Shown here in pieces: positions 30,876 through 37,743 of a DNA stretch of 37,743 nt. A model generated the notes under the pieces. The model ran no database searches. It worked only from the letters and a program-made list of their open reading frames with translations, and had not been told where the DNA came from. Within the stretch, counting starts at the first letter, position 1. Each line of letters begins with the position of its first letter. The stretch covers positions 1 to 37,743 of the forward strand of contig JAZKBL010000017.1 in the NCBI GenBank assembly GCA_040388665.1, read 5' to 3'. This DNA comes from DAHVFY01 sp040388665 (GTDB lineage: Bacteria > Chlamydiota > Chlamydiia > Chlamydiales > Rhabdochlamydiaceae). A program made the position numbers and the translations under genes.

Positions 30876-32912
30876 CTAATCCCTATAAATAAATTCCTCA
30901 ATCGGAATATGAGCTTCAGTGGAACTTCCTGAAATTATGTTACCAGACTTATCAAAAGTTTTTCCATCTTTCATATGAACTACATATGGCTTTTGCTGTC
31001 CTTGATTTGGGCTGTGAGGTTTCCCAGGCATAACTCTTACATAAGTTTGCTCATTTGTTGGATGTACATATTTCATACCAGCACCCTTATCTGCAACTTT
31101 AATTCTAAAATTCTCTGGGATTCCTTGTGGTCTTGGGAGTGTTCTAATTCCAGTTTGATGAATTAGCTCTCGAACTTGGTTTTCTGGAAGAAAAGTTTTT
31201 GAATAAGGCTTTAAAAAAGCTTCTGCGTTCTTAAAATGCTGAATAAACTCAGGACCGACGTGTGCGATGAGAACGCCTTCGGCATTGCGAAAAAGAGGTA
31301 ATGTTGAAGAATGTACAACACTTTCTGCTCTGCGTAACTGTGATGCAGCCTCCGCAAGGCCTTCTGCGGTGGTGGCAGATTGGGCGAGAGCTTCCAGTAC
31401 AAGGGTTTTTTCAGCTTTTTTCAGTGTTTTACAGGCAGTAACAAATTCTTTAGCACCCTTAAGGCCTGTAGAAGCGGCTTTAGCAACGGTTCCAGGAATA
31501 AGGATATCAGCACCAACCTTTCCAAGCGTATATCCAATCCCCTTTCCTTGTTCTTCAAAGGAAAGAGTATCCCATTTAGTAACAAGCTCGCATACTTCAG
31601 GGAGAAAAATTTCTCCAATAGTGCCCCATTGCTGAGATTTTACAAGACCGCAAAGATTGCCAAATGCTGCATAGATCTCTTTTGTTGTATCAACTGGATG
31701 AGTACCGCATTGTTTAACAAATGCACCTAGTTGAAGCCCCGATTCTTTGATTCCTTTAGAAAGTCCTTGTTCAAAACCTGAATTAAAATCAAGAAAGCCT
31801 AAGCTAAACTCAGCAGCACGCTCTAAAACTGTCGATTGTTTAGCTCTATATTGCAGATAGTCTTCTAAAGAACGCTCAGGTTCACCCATTTTTAAATGAG
31901 CGGTTGCTCTACTCAAATAAGCTTCACAACTATCTGGATTAAGTTCAATTGCTTTACCCAAATCAGAAATTGCTTGGTCATAGTAATGCAATTCAAGAGC
32001 TCGCTCTCCCCTTAATTGATACACATCGATGGGCTCATCTATAAGAGAACTTGATCCGCTGAATTCTTGAAAAGAATGCTCGTTAAAGCTTTCCAAATTT
32101 TGATAAGCAAAAGCATCTCTCAAAATTCTTCCACTTTCTTCAAGAGGAAATCCTGAAAGTTCAGTATTTAAAAACTGATCATTTGCAATCCACTCTTTAA
32201 ATATAGAGGCCTCTTCATGAAAAGCTTCCCTTAACATGGGAGAATCTGTTATTTCAGCTATTTCAGGAATATTAATGGAAGAAGATGGTTCATTGCCTGA
32301 AACATTTTTATCGTTTCCTTCACGCGCCCCAAGAACACCTGCAGCACCAGCTGCTCCCGCTGCTGCAACGCCAGCACTTGAAGTTGCGATAATAACACCA
32401 ACCACAATAGCTGCCCCTGCTACAATTGCAGCACCAATTAAAATTGCTTTTTTGTGTTTTTTTATAAATTTTTTAGTCTGATCCCATTTTTTATGAAACC
32501 ACGATTTACAAAGAAGGATCTTTCCTTGACCATAAAAACCAGACGATTGCCATGAAGCATATTCATACAGTCTTTGCTCCGGATGCAAAAGTTCTTGAAT
32601 ATCACTTTCTAAAGCAAAGGCCTCATCAAGTTCATCGGGAAGAATTCCTTGTTCAGCCAAATTAGCTAAAAGATGATTGATTTTATCTAGATCCTCTAAA
32701 TTGCATTTCTCTTCCAAAAAACCTTCTTCGATTTTCTCAATTAGCGTAAGAACGCTTTCGTAAGAAAACAGTTGATTCTGTTGCTGTTTTATTTCAGTAG
32801 GAACAGGATGAGCGTAAACAGTGATTGTAGAAACGCCGGCTTGTGGGTATACGATTATGGAAATCGTTAGTAGGAAAAGGATGAGATTAGAAATCATCTT
32901 AGGGTAGAGCAT
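30876..32912 (-). CDS. Polymorphic-toxin-like protein with TPR and pretoxin-like regions
   Basis: This 678-residue protein is modular. Residues about 6-30 (ISNLILFLLTISIIVYPQ) are a signal or anchor. A helical region follows, then a basic stretch KKFIKKHKKAILIG opening a long Ala/Gly-rich hydrophobic segment (about residues 152-194). Residues about 294-354 are tetratricopeptide repeats (ALELHYYDQAISDLGKAIEL, then NPDSCEAYLSRATAHLKMG). Residues about 427-477 include YTLGKVGADILIPGTVAKA, like pretoxin linker regions before variable toxin tips. The C-terminal 85 residues (YVHPTNEQTYVRVMPGKPHS, then PNQGQQKPYVVHMKDGKTFD and AHIPIEEFIYRD) resemble the ends of many polymorphic toxins I have seen, but I cannot name the family. 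It lies 9 bp from a putative immunity gene, and the pair is flanked by 24-bp direct repeats. Confidence 0.68.
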   Translation of the reverse strand: MLYPKMISNLILFLLTISIIVYPQAGVSTITVYAHPVPTEIKQQQNQLFSYESVLTLIEKIEEGFLEEKCNLEDLDKINHLLANLAEQGILPDELDEAFALESDIQELLHPEQRLYEYASWQSSGFYGQGKILLCKSWFHKKWDQTKKFIKKHKKAILIGAAIVAGAAIVVGVIIATSSAGVAAAGAAGAAGVLGAREGNDKNVSGNEPSSSINIPEIAEITDSPMLREAFHEEASIFKEWIANDQFLNTELSGFPLEESGRILRDAFAYQNLESFNEHSFQEFSGSSSLIDEPIDVYQLRGERALELHYYDQAISDLGKAIELNPDSCEAYLSRATAHLKMGEPERSLEDYLQYRAKQSTVLERAAEFSLGFLDFNSGFEQGLSKGIKESGLQLGAFVKQCGTHPVDTTKEIYAAFGNLCGLVKSQQWGTIGEIFLPEVCELVTKWDTLSFEEQGKGIGYTLGKVGADILIPGTVAKAASTGLKGAKEFVTACKTLKKAEKTLVLEALAQSATTAEGLAEAASQLRRAESVVHSSTLPLFRNAEGVLIAHVGPEFIQHFKNAEAFLKPYSKTFLPENQVRELIHQTGIRTLPRPQGIPENFRIKVADKGAGMKYVHPTNEQTYVRVMPGKPHSPNQGQQKPYVVHMKDGKTFDKSGNIISGSSTEAHIPIEEFIYRD

Positions 32913-33052
32913 AAATGTCTCACGAGATTGTAAAAAATTTAATGAGACCGCAGATTAACGTATTCTATTTTTTACAGCAATAGCGATTGAAAAAAAGCCA
33001 TAGATTTGACCTTTCGTAGCATTTTTGCGGGCTCCTTCTTTAATCTGTGATT

Positions 33053-33076
33053 AGTTCTATTGCAAAGTTAAAAAAA
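33053..33076 (+). repeat. 24-bp direct repeat, right copy
   Basis: It is identical to 30458-30481 in the same orientation. It lies between the toxin gene start and the large envelope-protein gene in an otherwise empty 180-bp region. Confidence 0.85.
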
Positions 33077-33094
33077 ATAGATTAGATTTAGATT

Positions 33095-36000
33095 ATGTTA
33101 AAGCAACAATCTAATAGATGGTATTTGAGGTGGTATACGTGGTTAATCGCGGGGGTTGTTATCCTGCTGCTGCTTCTACCTACATTATTTTCGTCAGCGC
33201 CTGGAAAAAAGATTCTCCTTAATATGGTTCGAGGGGCAACAGGTTATGATCTAGAGATTGAAAGCCTTTCTCTTTCTTGGCTCGGGCCCCAACAAGCTCA
33301 TGGAATTACCTTCAAGGATGAAAAACGCCATATTGTTTTTACATGCACAGAGGTACAAACAGAAGCCCCACTTTGGAAAGTCTCAAGCCTTGATGTGAGT
33401 TTAAGCGTTCATCATGGAACACTTCAAATCGTTCCTCCCGGAGTCTCCCCCATTGTTTTTCAAGAAATCGACATTTTTCTGACGGTTCCGCAAAAAGACC
33501 TCCCTCTTATTTTTTCGATGACAGGAAAAACAGAGGATCAAAACACGACGGGTAGTTTTGTCATTAAAGGACAAATTTCAGGACTTAATATAGACCACCT
33601 TCAAGGAAATCTTGAAGCTCAAATTAGTAAGCTACCTCTTGCCGGCATCGATCAACTGCTCGAGCTAAAAGGCGCTCTTGTCGAGCTTATTGGAACAACA
33701 ATGGACCTCAATCTCACAGCACATTCAATAGAAGATGCCCTTTCCGTCAATATGAAAGCGCTCTCTTCTCAATTCAGCGCAGAGATTGCAACCCTTTCTG
33801 AAAAGAACTCTCTAGAGCTCAAAGCTCCAGCTCAAGTGACATTGAAGGTAACACCTAAATTCGCTTCGAGATTATCTTTAGGAGAACTTAAAGAAGATGC
33901 ACAATTAAGTGTCGCCATAAGCCGTCTTTCCTGCCCCCTTTCTGAAAAAGGTCTTGAGTTCAAAAAATTAGCGTTTCATGCTGTCGTTGATATCGCACCA
34001 ACTGATTTTTCAGACATTACAATAAATCATTTACAAGCACAGTTATCTTCTGAAAACATCGATGAAAAAATCAACGTCTTCCTTAATGCTTCNNNNNNNN
34101 NNGAGATCACGCTCACAGCTCCTTTTTGTTTAACCTACGCTCTTCGCAGCGAAGAACCGCTCTCTTTAAATGTAGCCATGCTATCTCTTCCCCTACCATT
34201 AGCTGTAAATAAGATGCAGATGCAAGCCGATGCGAGCCTTCCCTCTTGGGATATGAATGCACATGTTATTGCCAATACCTGGGATAATATCGAGTTATCT
34301 GTTAAGGGAAAAAATTTTACAACTGATATTTCTGCGAAGATTGATCATGAGATTTTTACAATAAAAAAACCGTTTACTATACGTGCTTTCTTAACAAACG
34401 AACTCATTCAAACCTATTTCAAAGATGTTGCACTTGTTCAGCCAGAAGAAATCAAAATTGATCTACAACCACTGTCTATTTCTTTTAAGAGTTTTGATAT
34501 CAATCAACTTCGAGGACAAGGTAGAGCCTATACAAGTCAGCTGTTGTTGACATCGAAATTTGGGTCAAAGCAATTTTCTTTAAAGAATCCTGAAATGCTA
34601 TTTTCTTTAAATGGGAATCAACAAACAGCTAATTTTTCTTTAGCATCGACAGTTGAAGATGGAGCCTTAACTTTAGATCTTAACTTCTCTCAATTTTCTT
34701 TAACAAATACTCATGCAGCAACAGTTATTGCTAACTGCAAGATTCAAAATCTTCCCTCTTCTTTTATCGACACACTCACATCAGGGAATCTTTCATCACA
34801 GACACTCTTAGGAAATACCCTGGATCTTACATTCAATCTCAACAGCACACAAAAAAAACAGACTTTTTTAATAAGCGCAAAAAGTCCAAACCTCTATTTT
34901 TCCGGAAATTTTCTTCTTCAAGATGACCTGCTGCAATTACAAGCACCCGGCATGGAATTTAATTTTGTTGTCACAGAAAAATCTTATTTTCTCATCGATA
35001 ACGGCCCTCTAAAGCTAAAGCAGCCGGCTGTTTGCTCTCTTCAAATCGAAGAAATGCATTGGCCCGTTCTCACAGTCAAAAAAACAGGTTCATTATTAGA
35101 ACGTATCCCGGTCAGTGCTTTTAATTGGAATTTAATGCGTTTTAAAGGAGAGCTGCTTTTAAAAGAACTCGAATACCAACAGTTTAGTTTAAGCAATACA
35201 AAACTGAATTTCGAAAAAAGAGAGAACATCAGCTTTGATCTCAATAGCAACCTCTCCCCTCAAGGACAGATTAATGTCACTGGAGAAATGACAGGCGCTC
35301 ACACATCACAAATCAAAGTACACGCCTTTATCAAAGACTTTCCCACCATTATTCTTGATCTATTTTCCCGTCTTCTTGGGCAATCCGACATTTCTTTTCT
35401 TCCCGTTTTTGGTAAAACACTCAATGTCCAGGTAGGACTTGATCTTAATGATTTTAACGGGCCTGTAACACTAAACCTCACCTCTGACAATACGCGCGTC
35501 TCTTGTGCTGGAAATGTGGACCATGGCTATTTAACGCTAAGCGAGTCTCTATATGCCCAAGTACTCATGACGCCAGAACTGAGCGCTCTTATTCTTAAAC
35601 GACTCAATCTTTTATCTATTAAAGAAATCACCTCCAAAAGTCCTATTACTTTAGAAATTAGCTCTTCTGGATTCCTTCTTCCGATTCAACCTTTTAATCC
35701 TTCCAAGTTATTTATTAAAAAAGCGAAATTAGAGCTTGGAAAGATCTCCTGCCGCAATGAGGGCAACATCAATACGACACTTAGCCTTTTGAAATGGACT
35801 AAGACGGGAAAAGGAGACACCCTTAAACTCTGGTTTGCGCCTTGCGACTTTTCCATTAAACAAGGCATTGTTACTCTTGAGCGTACAGAAATATTACTTG
35901 CAGACTCATTAGATATCGCAATGTGGGGAAATATCGATCTGCCCGGGCGTTACGTTAATGCAACTCTTGGGCTTACAGCTTCAGCATTAAGCGCTGCTTT

Positions 36001-36157
36001 TGGGCTTAAAAAACTTCCCAAAGACTATGTTCTCCGGGTGCCGATGAAAGGCCCCATGGATAACGTGACGATCGATACAAATAGCGCAACCACAAAGATA
36101 GCTCTTCTTCTTGCGTGGCAACAAAAAGATTTGGCGACCTCTTTAGGCGGAGGTTAA
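33095..36157 (+). CDS. Large AsmA-like inner-membrane-anchored envelope protein
   Basis: The frame encodes about 1020 residues. An N-terminal membrane segment (about residues 14-34, WLIAGVVILLLLLPTLFSS) is followed by GKKILLNMVRGATGYDLEIE and LSLSWLGPQQAHGITF. This is the start typical of AsmA/TamB-like proteins, whose long beta-taco body spans the periplasm and is thought to move lipids between membranes. The rest is repetitive beta-strand sequence, and the end has LPGRYVNATLGLTASALSAA and DYVLRVPMKGPMDNVTIDTN. A ten-N assembly gap at 34093-34102 falls at about residue 333, so the true length is unknown there. The frame ends at TAA 36155-36157, but in-frame coding-like sequence continues to 36334. 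The start ATG at 33095 has no clear Shine-Dalgarno sequence. Family assignment is by overall architecture. Confidence 0.75.
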   Translation: MLKQQSNRWYLRWYTWLIAGVVILLLLLPTLFSSAPGKKILLNMVRGATGYDLEIESLSLSWLGPQQAHGITFKDEKRHIVFTCTEVQTEAPLWKVSSLDVSLSVHHGTLQIVPPGVSPIVFQEIDIFLTVPQKDLPLIFSMTGKTEDQNTTGSFVIKGQISGLNIDHLQGNLEAQISKLPLAGIDQLLELKGALVELIGTTMDLNLTAHSIEDALSVNMKALSSQFSAEIATLSEKNSLELKAPAQVTLKVTPKFASRLSLGELKEDAQLSVAISRLSCPLSEKGLEFKKLAFHAVVDIAPTDFSDITINHLQAQLSSENIDEKINVFLNAXXXXEITLTAPFCLTYALRSEEPLSLNVAMLSLPLPLAVNKMQMQADASLPSWDMNAHVIANTWDNIELSVKGKNFTTDISAKIDHEIFTIKKPFTIRAFLTNELIQTYFKDVALVQPEEIKIDLQPLSISFKSFDINQLRGQGRAYTSQLLLTSKFGSKQFSLKNPEMLFSLNGNQQTANFSLASTVEDGALTLDLNFSQFSLTNTHAATVIANCKIQNLPSSFIDTLTSGNLSSQTLLGNTLDLTFNLNSTQKKQTFLISAKSPNLYFSGNFLLQDDLLQLQAPGMEFNFVVTEKSYFLIDNGPLKLKQPAVCSLQIEEMHWPVLTVKKTGSLLERIPVSAFNWNLMRFKGELLLKELEYQQFSLSNTKLNFEKRENISFDLNSNLSPQGQINVTGEMTGAHTSQIKVHAFIKDFPTIILDLFSRLLGQSDISFLPVFGKTLNVQVGLDLNDFNGPVTLNLTSDNTRVSCAGNVDHGYLTLSESLYAQVLMTPELSALILKRLNLLSIKEITSKSPITLEISSSGFLLPIQPFNPSKLFIKKAKLELGKISCRNEGNINTTLSLLKWTKTGKGDTLKLWFAPCDFSIKQGIVTLERTEILLADSLDIAMWGNIDLPGRYVNATLGLTASALSAAFGLKKLPKDYVLRVPMKGPMDNVTIDTNSATTKIALLLAWQQKDLATSLGGG
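34093..34102. other. Assembly gap (ten Ns)
   Basis: Ten undetermined bases lie in the AsmA-like gene. The reading frame happens to stay open across a ten-base gap, but ten is a common placeholder length, so the real size is unknown. Confidence 0.99.
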
Positions 36158-36334
36158 GGATCCTTCTTTGGAGGCCTCATCGATAAAGTAGTGCCTCTTC
36201 CCGATTTCGATACCAAAGCCCCTCCCGCAAAGCACCCCTTCCCTTGGGAAGGCGCACAAAAAGAAAAGACCTCCAGCTCCCCCATTAAAAAAAGCGACAA
36301 ACCCCTCAAGCAACTTCTCAAAATCCTCAAATAA
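36158..36334 (+). pseudogene. In-frame continuation of the AsmA-like gene past a TAA
   Basis: Directly after the TAA the same frame stays open for 58 codons: GSFFGGLIDKVVPLPDFDTK, then APPAKHPFPWEGAQKEKTSS and a Lys-rich end KKSDKPLKQLLKILK, with the next TAA at 36332-36334. The run GGG-stop-GSFFGGLIDKV reads like one continuous Gly-rich C-terminus of the protein. There is no start codon or ribosome site of its own. The stop could be a sequence error, a recent mutation or a read-through site. Confidence 0.6.
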
Positions 36335-36473
36335 TTGATGCAATTAATTGATAAAATCTGCTAACTTGTTTGCCTTACCGGCTATGCTCTACAACACCTA
36401 AAAAAACGGTGTTTGCAAATAAAAAAGAGGAAGAGTAAATAAAGGAAAAAGTTGAAAGGAAGAAGAGACGAGC

Positions 36474-36935
36474 ATGAACATAAAAAGCGAAAGACTCAAG
36501 AAGCTAGAAAGTGAGCTTACAGATCTAGAACAATGGCTGAAACTTGGACTTGTACCAAAAAAAGATTTGGACAAGCATAAGGAAGAAATGGGCGCCCTTA
36601 AAGTTAAAATTAACGAAGAAAAAGAACGCTTACGCTTCCTTAAAGAAAGTGGCGAACTTGAGGAATATGTTCCACCTAAACGGGGACACGGCCGTCAAGC
36701 CTTTCAAGAACCGCAAAGCATGCCTGATATGGATATGGGTGATGAAGGCCTCACTGACGCAGGTCTTGATATGGAGACAGAATCCTTTGATGTCGAAACC
36801 ACTACAAGCGAAGAGTCTGACGGTGAGGATGAAGATGGTCTAGTCCAAGAAGAAGAGGAAGAAGAAGATCCTTATAGCGACCGCAACAGATGGCGCAGAG
36901 GCATTCTCGAAGACCCCGATGCTAGCGACTGGTAA
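36474..36935 (+). CDS. Acidic coiled-coil protein of unknown function
   Basis: The 153-residue protein has two halves. Residues 1-62 are a charged coiled coil (LKKLESELTDLEQWLKLGLV, then DLDKHKEEMGALKVKINEEK). After a basic hinge (VPPKRGHGRQ) the rest is a very acidic tail with runs such as EEEEEED and a closing RNRWRRGILEDPDASDW. It has no membrane segment or signal. Composition suggests a chaperone-like or nucleic-acid-mimicking partner protein; I do not recognise it. AGGAAGAAGAGA lies before the ATG. It is followed by the two-hairpin repeat and the radical SAM gene. Confidence 0.75.
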   Translation: MNIKSERLKKLESELTDLEQWLKLGLVPKKDLDKHKEEMGALKVKINEEKERLRFLKESGELEEYVPPKRGHGRQAFQEPQSMPDMDMGDEGLTDAGLDMETESFDVETTTSEESDGEDEDGLVQEEEEEEDPYSDRNRWRRGILEDPDASDW

Positions 36936-36944
36936 AAAAAAATA

Positions 36945-36996
36945 TTTGGAGTGCGACGACTCGGCACCGCTTTTCTTTGCAGCACCTTGGTGCTGC
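36945..36996 (+). repeat. Two-hairpin interspersed repeat, copy 2
   Basis: The unit matches 19776-19827 at 48 of 52 positions. The second hairpin GCAGCACC/GGTGCTGC (36979-36996) is perfect and unchanged. The first (36953-36970) has three substitutions that break its symmetry. It starts 9 bp after a stop codon and could act as a terminator. Confidence 0.85.
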
Positions 36997-37058
36997 ATTT
37001 TCATTTTAACAGGCTTGCAAGCAATAACACCCTTTATCACAATTAAAAAATTAAGCTC

Positions 37059-37743
37059 ATGCAAACTGAAATAAGCCTTTACATTCACATCCCCTTTTGT
37101 ACAAAGAAATGTCCCTACTGTCACTTTTATGTCCTTCCAGATAAAGATCCTTTCAAACAACAATTACTAACAGCATTGGAATTAGAGTGGCGCGCCATCA
37201 ATCCCAAGCTTGAGGGCAAAAATGTCGTTTCCATCTATTTTGGAGGAGGAACGCCCTCTCTCATGGGAAGCTCTGGAATAGGCAAAATTCTTGAGTGGCT
37301 GTCACATTCCGAGGATGCAGAAATCACTCTTGAAGCAAATCCAGAAAACATTTCACTAAAGCTCATGCAAGAGATGCGCTCTATCGGGATCAATCGCGTT
37401 AGCATCGGCGTGCAAACACTTGACAATGCTCTTTTAAAAAGGCTCGGGCGAACACACACAGCACAAGACGCAATGCGTGCTATAGAAATGACAGCGGAAG
37501 CTGGCATCGAAAACATTTCGATCGATCTAATGTATGAGCTTCCCGAACAAACTGTTTCCAGCTGGGAAAAAACGCTACATCAACTGCAACCGCTCCCTAT
37601 CTCTCATCTTTCTTTATATAATCTCACTTTCGAGCCCCACACCGTTTTTTATAAAAAGCAAAAAGAGCTCATACCTCTTCTTCCTTCATCTGTTGAGTGT
37701 TTAGAAATGCTCAACATAGCAACAAATTATCTTCCAGAAATTG
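37059..37743 (+). CDS. HemW/HemN-like radical SAM protein, 5' part
   Basis: The frame runs off the window end after 228 codons. It begins MQTEISLYIHIPFCTKKCPY then CHF, with the radical SAM motif CTKKCPYC (CxxxCxxC) that binds the 4Fe-4S cluster. It continues with SIYFGGGTPSLM, ITLEANPENIS, INRVSIGVQTLDNALLKRLG, and IDLMYELPEQTVSSWEKTL. These blocks match the coproporphyrinogen III oxidase-like/HemW family. Short starts without the N-terminal extension of true HemN favour the HemW (heme chaperone) branch. An in-frame stop just upstream fixes the start at the ATG. No clear Shine-Dalgarno sequence is seen. Confidence 0.92.
   Translation, partial: MQTEISLYIHIPFCTKKCPYCHFYVLPDKDPFKQQLLTALELEWRAINPKLEGKNVVSIYFGGGTPSLMGSSGIGKILEWLSHSEDAEITLEANPENISLKLMQEMRSIGINRVSIGVQTLDNALLKRLGRTHTAQDAMRAIEMTAEAGIENISIDLMYELPEQTVSSWEKTLHQLQPLPISHLSLYNLTFEPHTVFYKKQKELIPLLPSSVECLEMLNIATNYLPEI

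Noticed and set aside
36393..36413. Terminator between the AsmA-like and coiled-coil genes
   Set aside because: AACACC/GGTGTT makes only a 6-bp stem and is not followed by a T run on the plus strand.

Overview
The window looks like chromosomal DNA of a chlamydia-like (environmental Chlamydiae, order Chlamydiales) intracellular bacterium. This is an inference from gene content: a KDO transferase gene directly behind leuS, a smpB-dnaN-recF cluster, an ExbB/ExbD pair, a protein with the paired hydrophobic segments of inclusion-membrane (Inc) proteins, a Lys-rich microprotein, several AT-rich orphan genes that look like secreted effectors, and a surface inverse autotransporter. A run of ten Ns at 34093-34102 shows that this is a draft assembly.

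Layout. (1) 1-2100 is a decayed mobile island: a serine-protease-like fragment, an XRE-type regulator, an intact IS982-type element and the N-terminal stub of a tyrosine integrase, ending beside two CAT-anticodon tRNAs. (2) 2113-6132 carries the two tRNAs, waaA (KDO transferase) and leuS, all on the minus strand. (3) 6216-10290 is a rightward run: a conserved unknown protein, then smpB, dnaN and recF (trans-translation and replication/repair). (4) 10386-11462 is an AT-rich papain-like cysteine peptidase candidate. (5) 11464-17145 has pgi, tRNA-Pro, a translationally coupled unknown gene plus trmB, and an inverse autotransporter with a beta-helix passenger. (6) 17355-19429 is an exbB-exbD-upp operon. 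(7) 19489-19864 is tRNA-Leu with a strong promoter and terminator, followed by a dense cluster of perfect hairpins that shares a 52-bp element with 36945-36996. (8) 19966-23314 has an exported thioredoxin reductase-thioredoxin fusion, a SEC-C protein, an exported unknown protein, an Inc-like protein and a 34-residue Lys-rich peptide. (9) 23394-28515 has an orphan AT-rich gene, a phosphodiesterase/pyrophosphatase-family protein, an amino-acid permease and an overlapping methyltransferase. (10) 28574-36334 has glmS with one in-frame TAG, a polymorphic-toxin-like protein with a putative immunity gene flanked by 24-bp direct repeats, and a large AsmA-like envelope protein whose reading frame continues past a TAA. 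(11) 36474-37743 has an acidic coiled-coil protein and the start of a HemW/HemN-like radical SAM gene.

How the genes work together. Housekeeping genes (leuS, pgi, trmB, smpB, dnaN, recF, glmS, waaA, hemW-like) supply translation, replication, sugar and LPS metabolism. Between them sit host- or competitor-facing accessory genes: the adhesin, Inc-like protein, peptidase, toxin/immunity pair and exported redox enzyme. The strongest leads are the toxin-immunity cassette with its flanking repeats, the exported TrxB-Trx fusion, the hairpin cluster with its interspersed repeat, and two otherwise intact genes each broken by a single in-frame stop codon.
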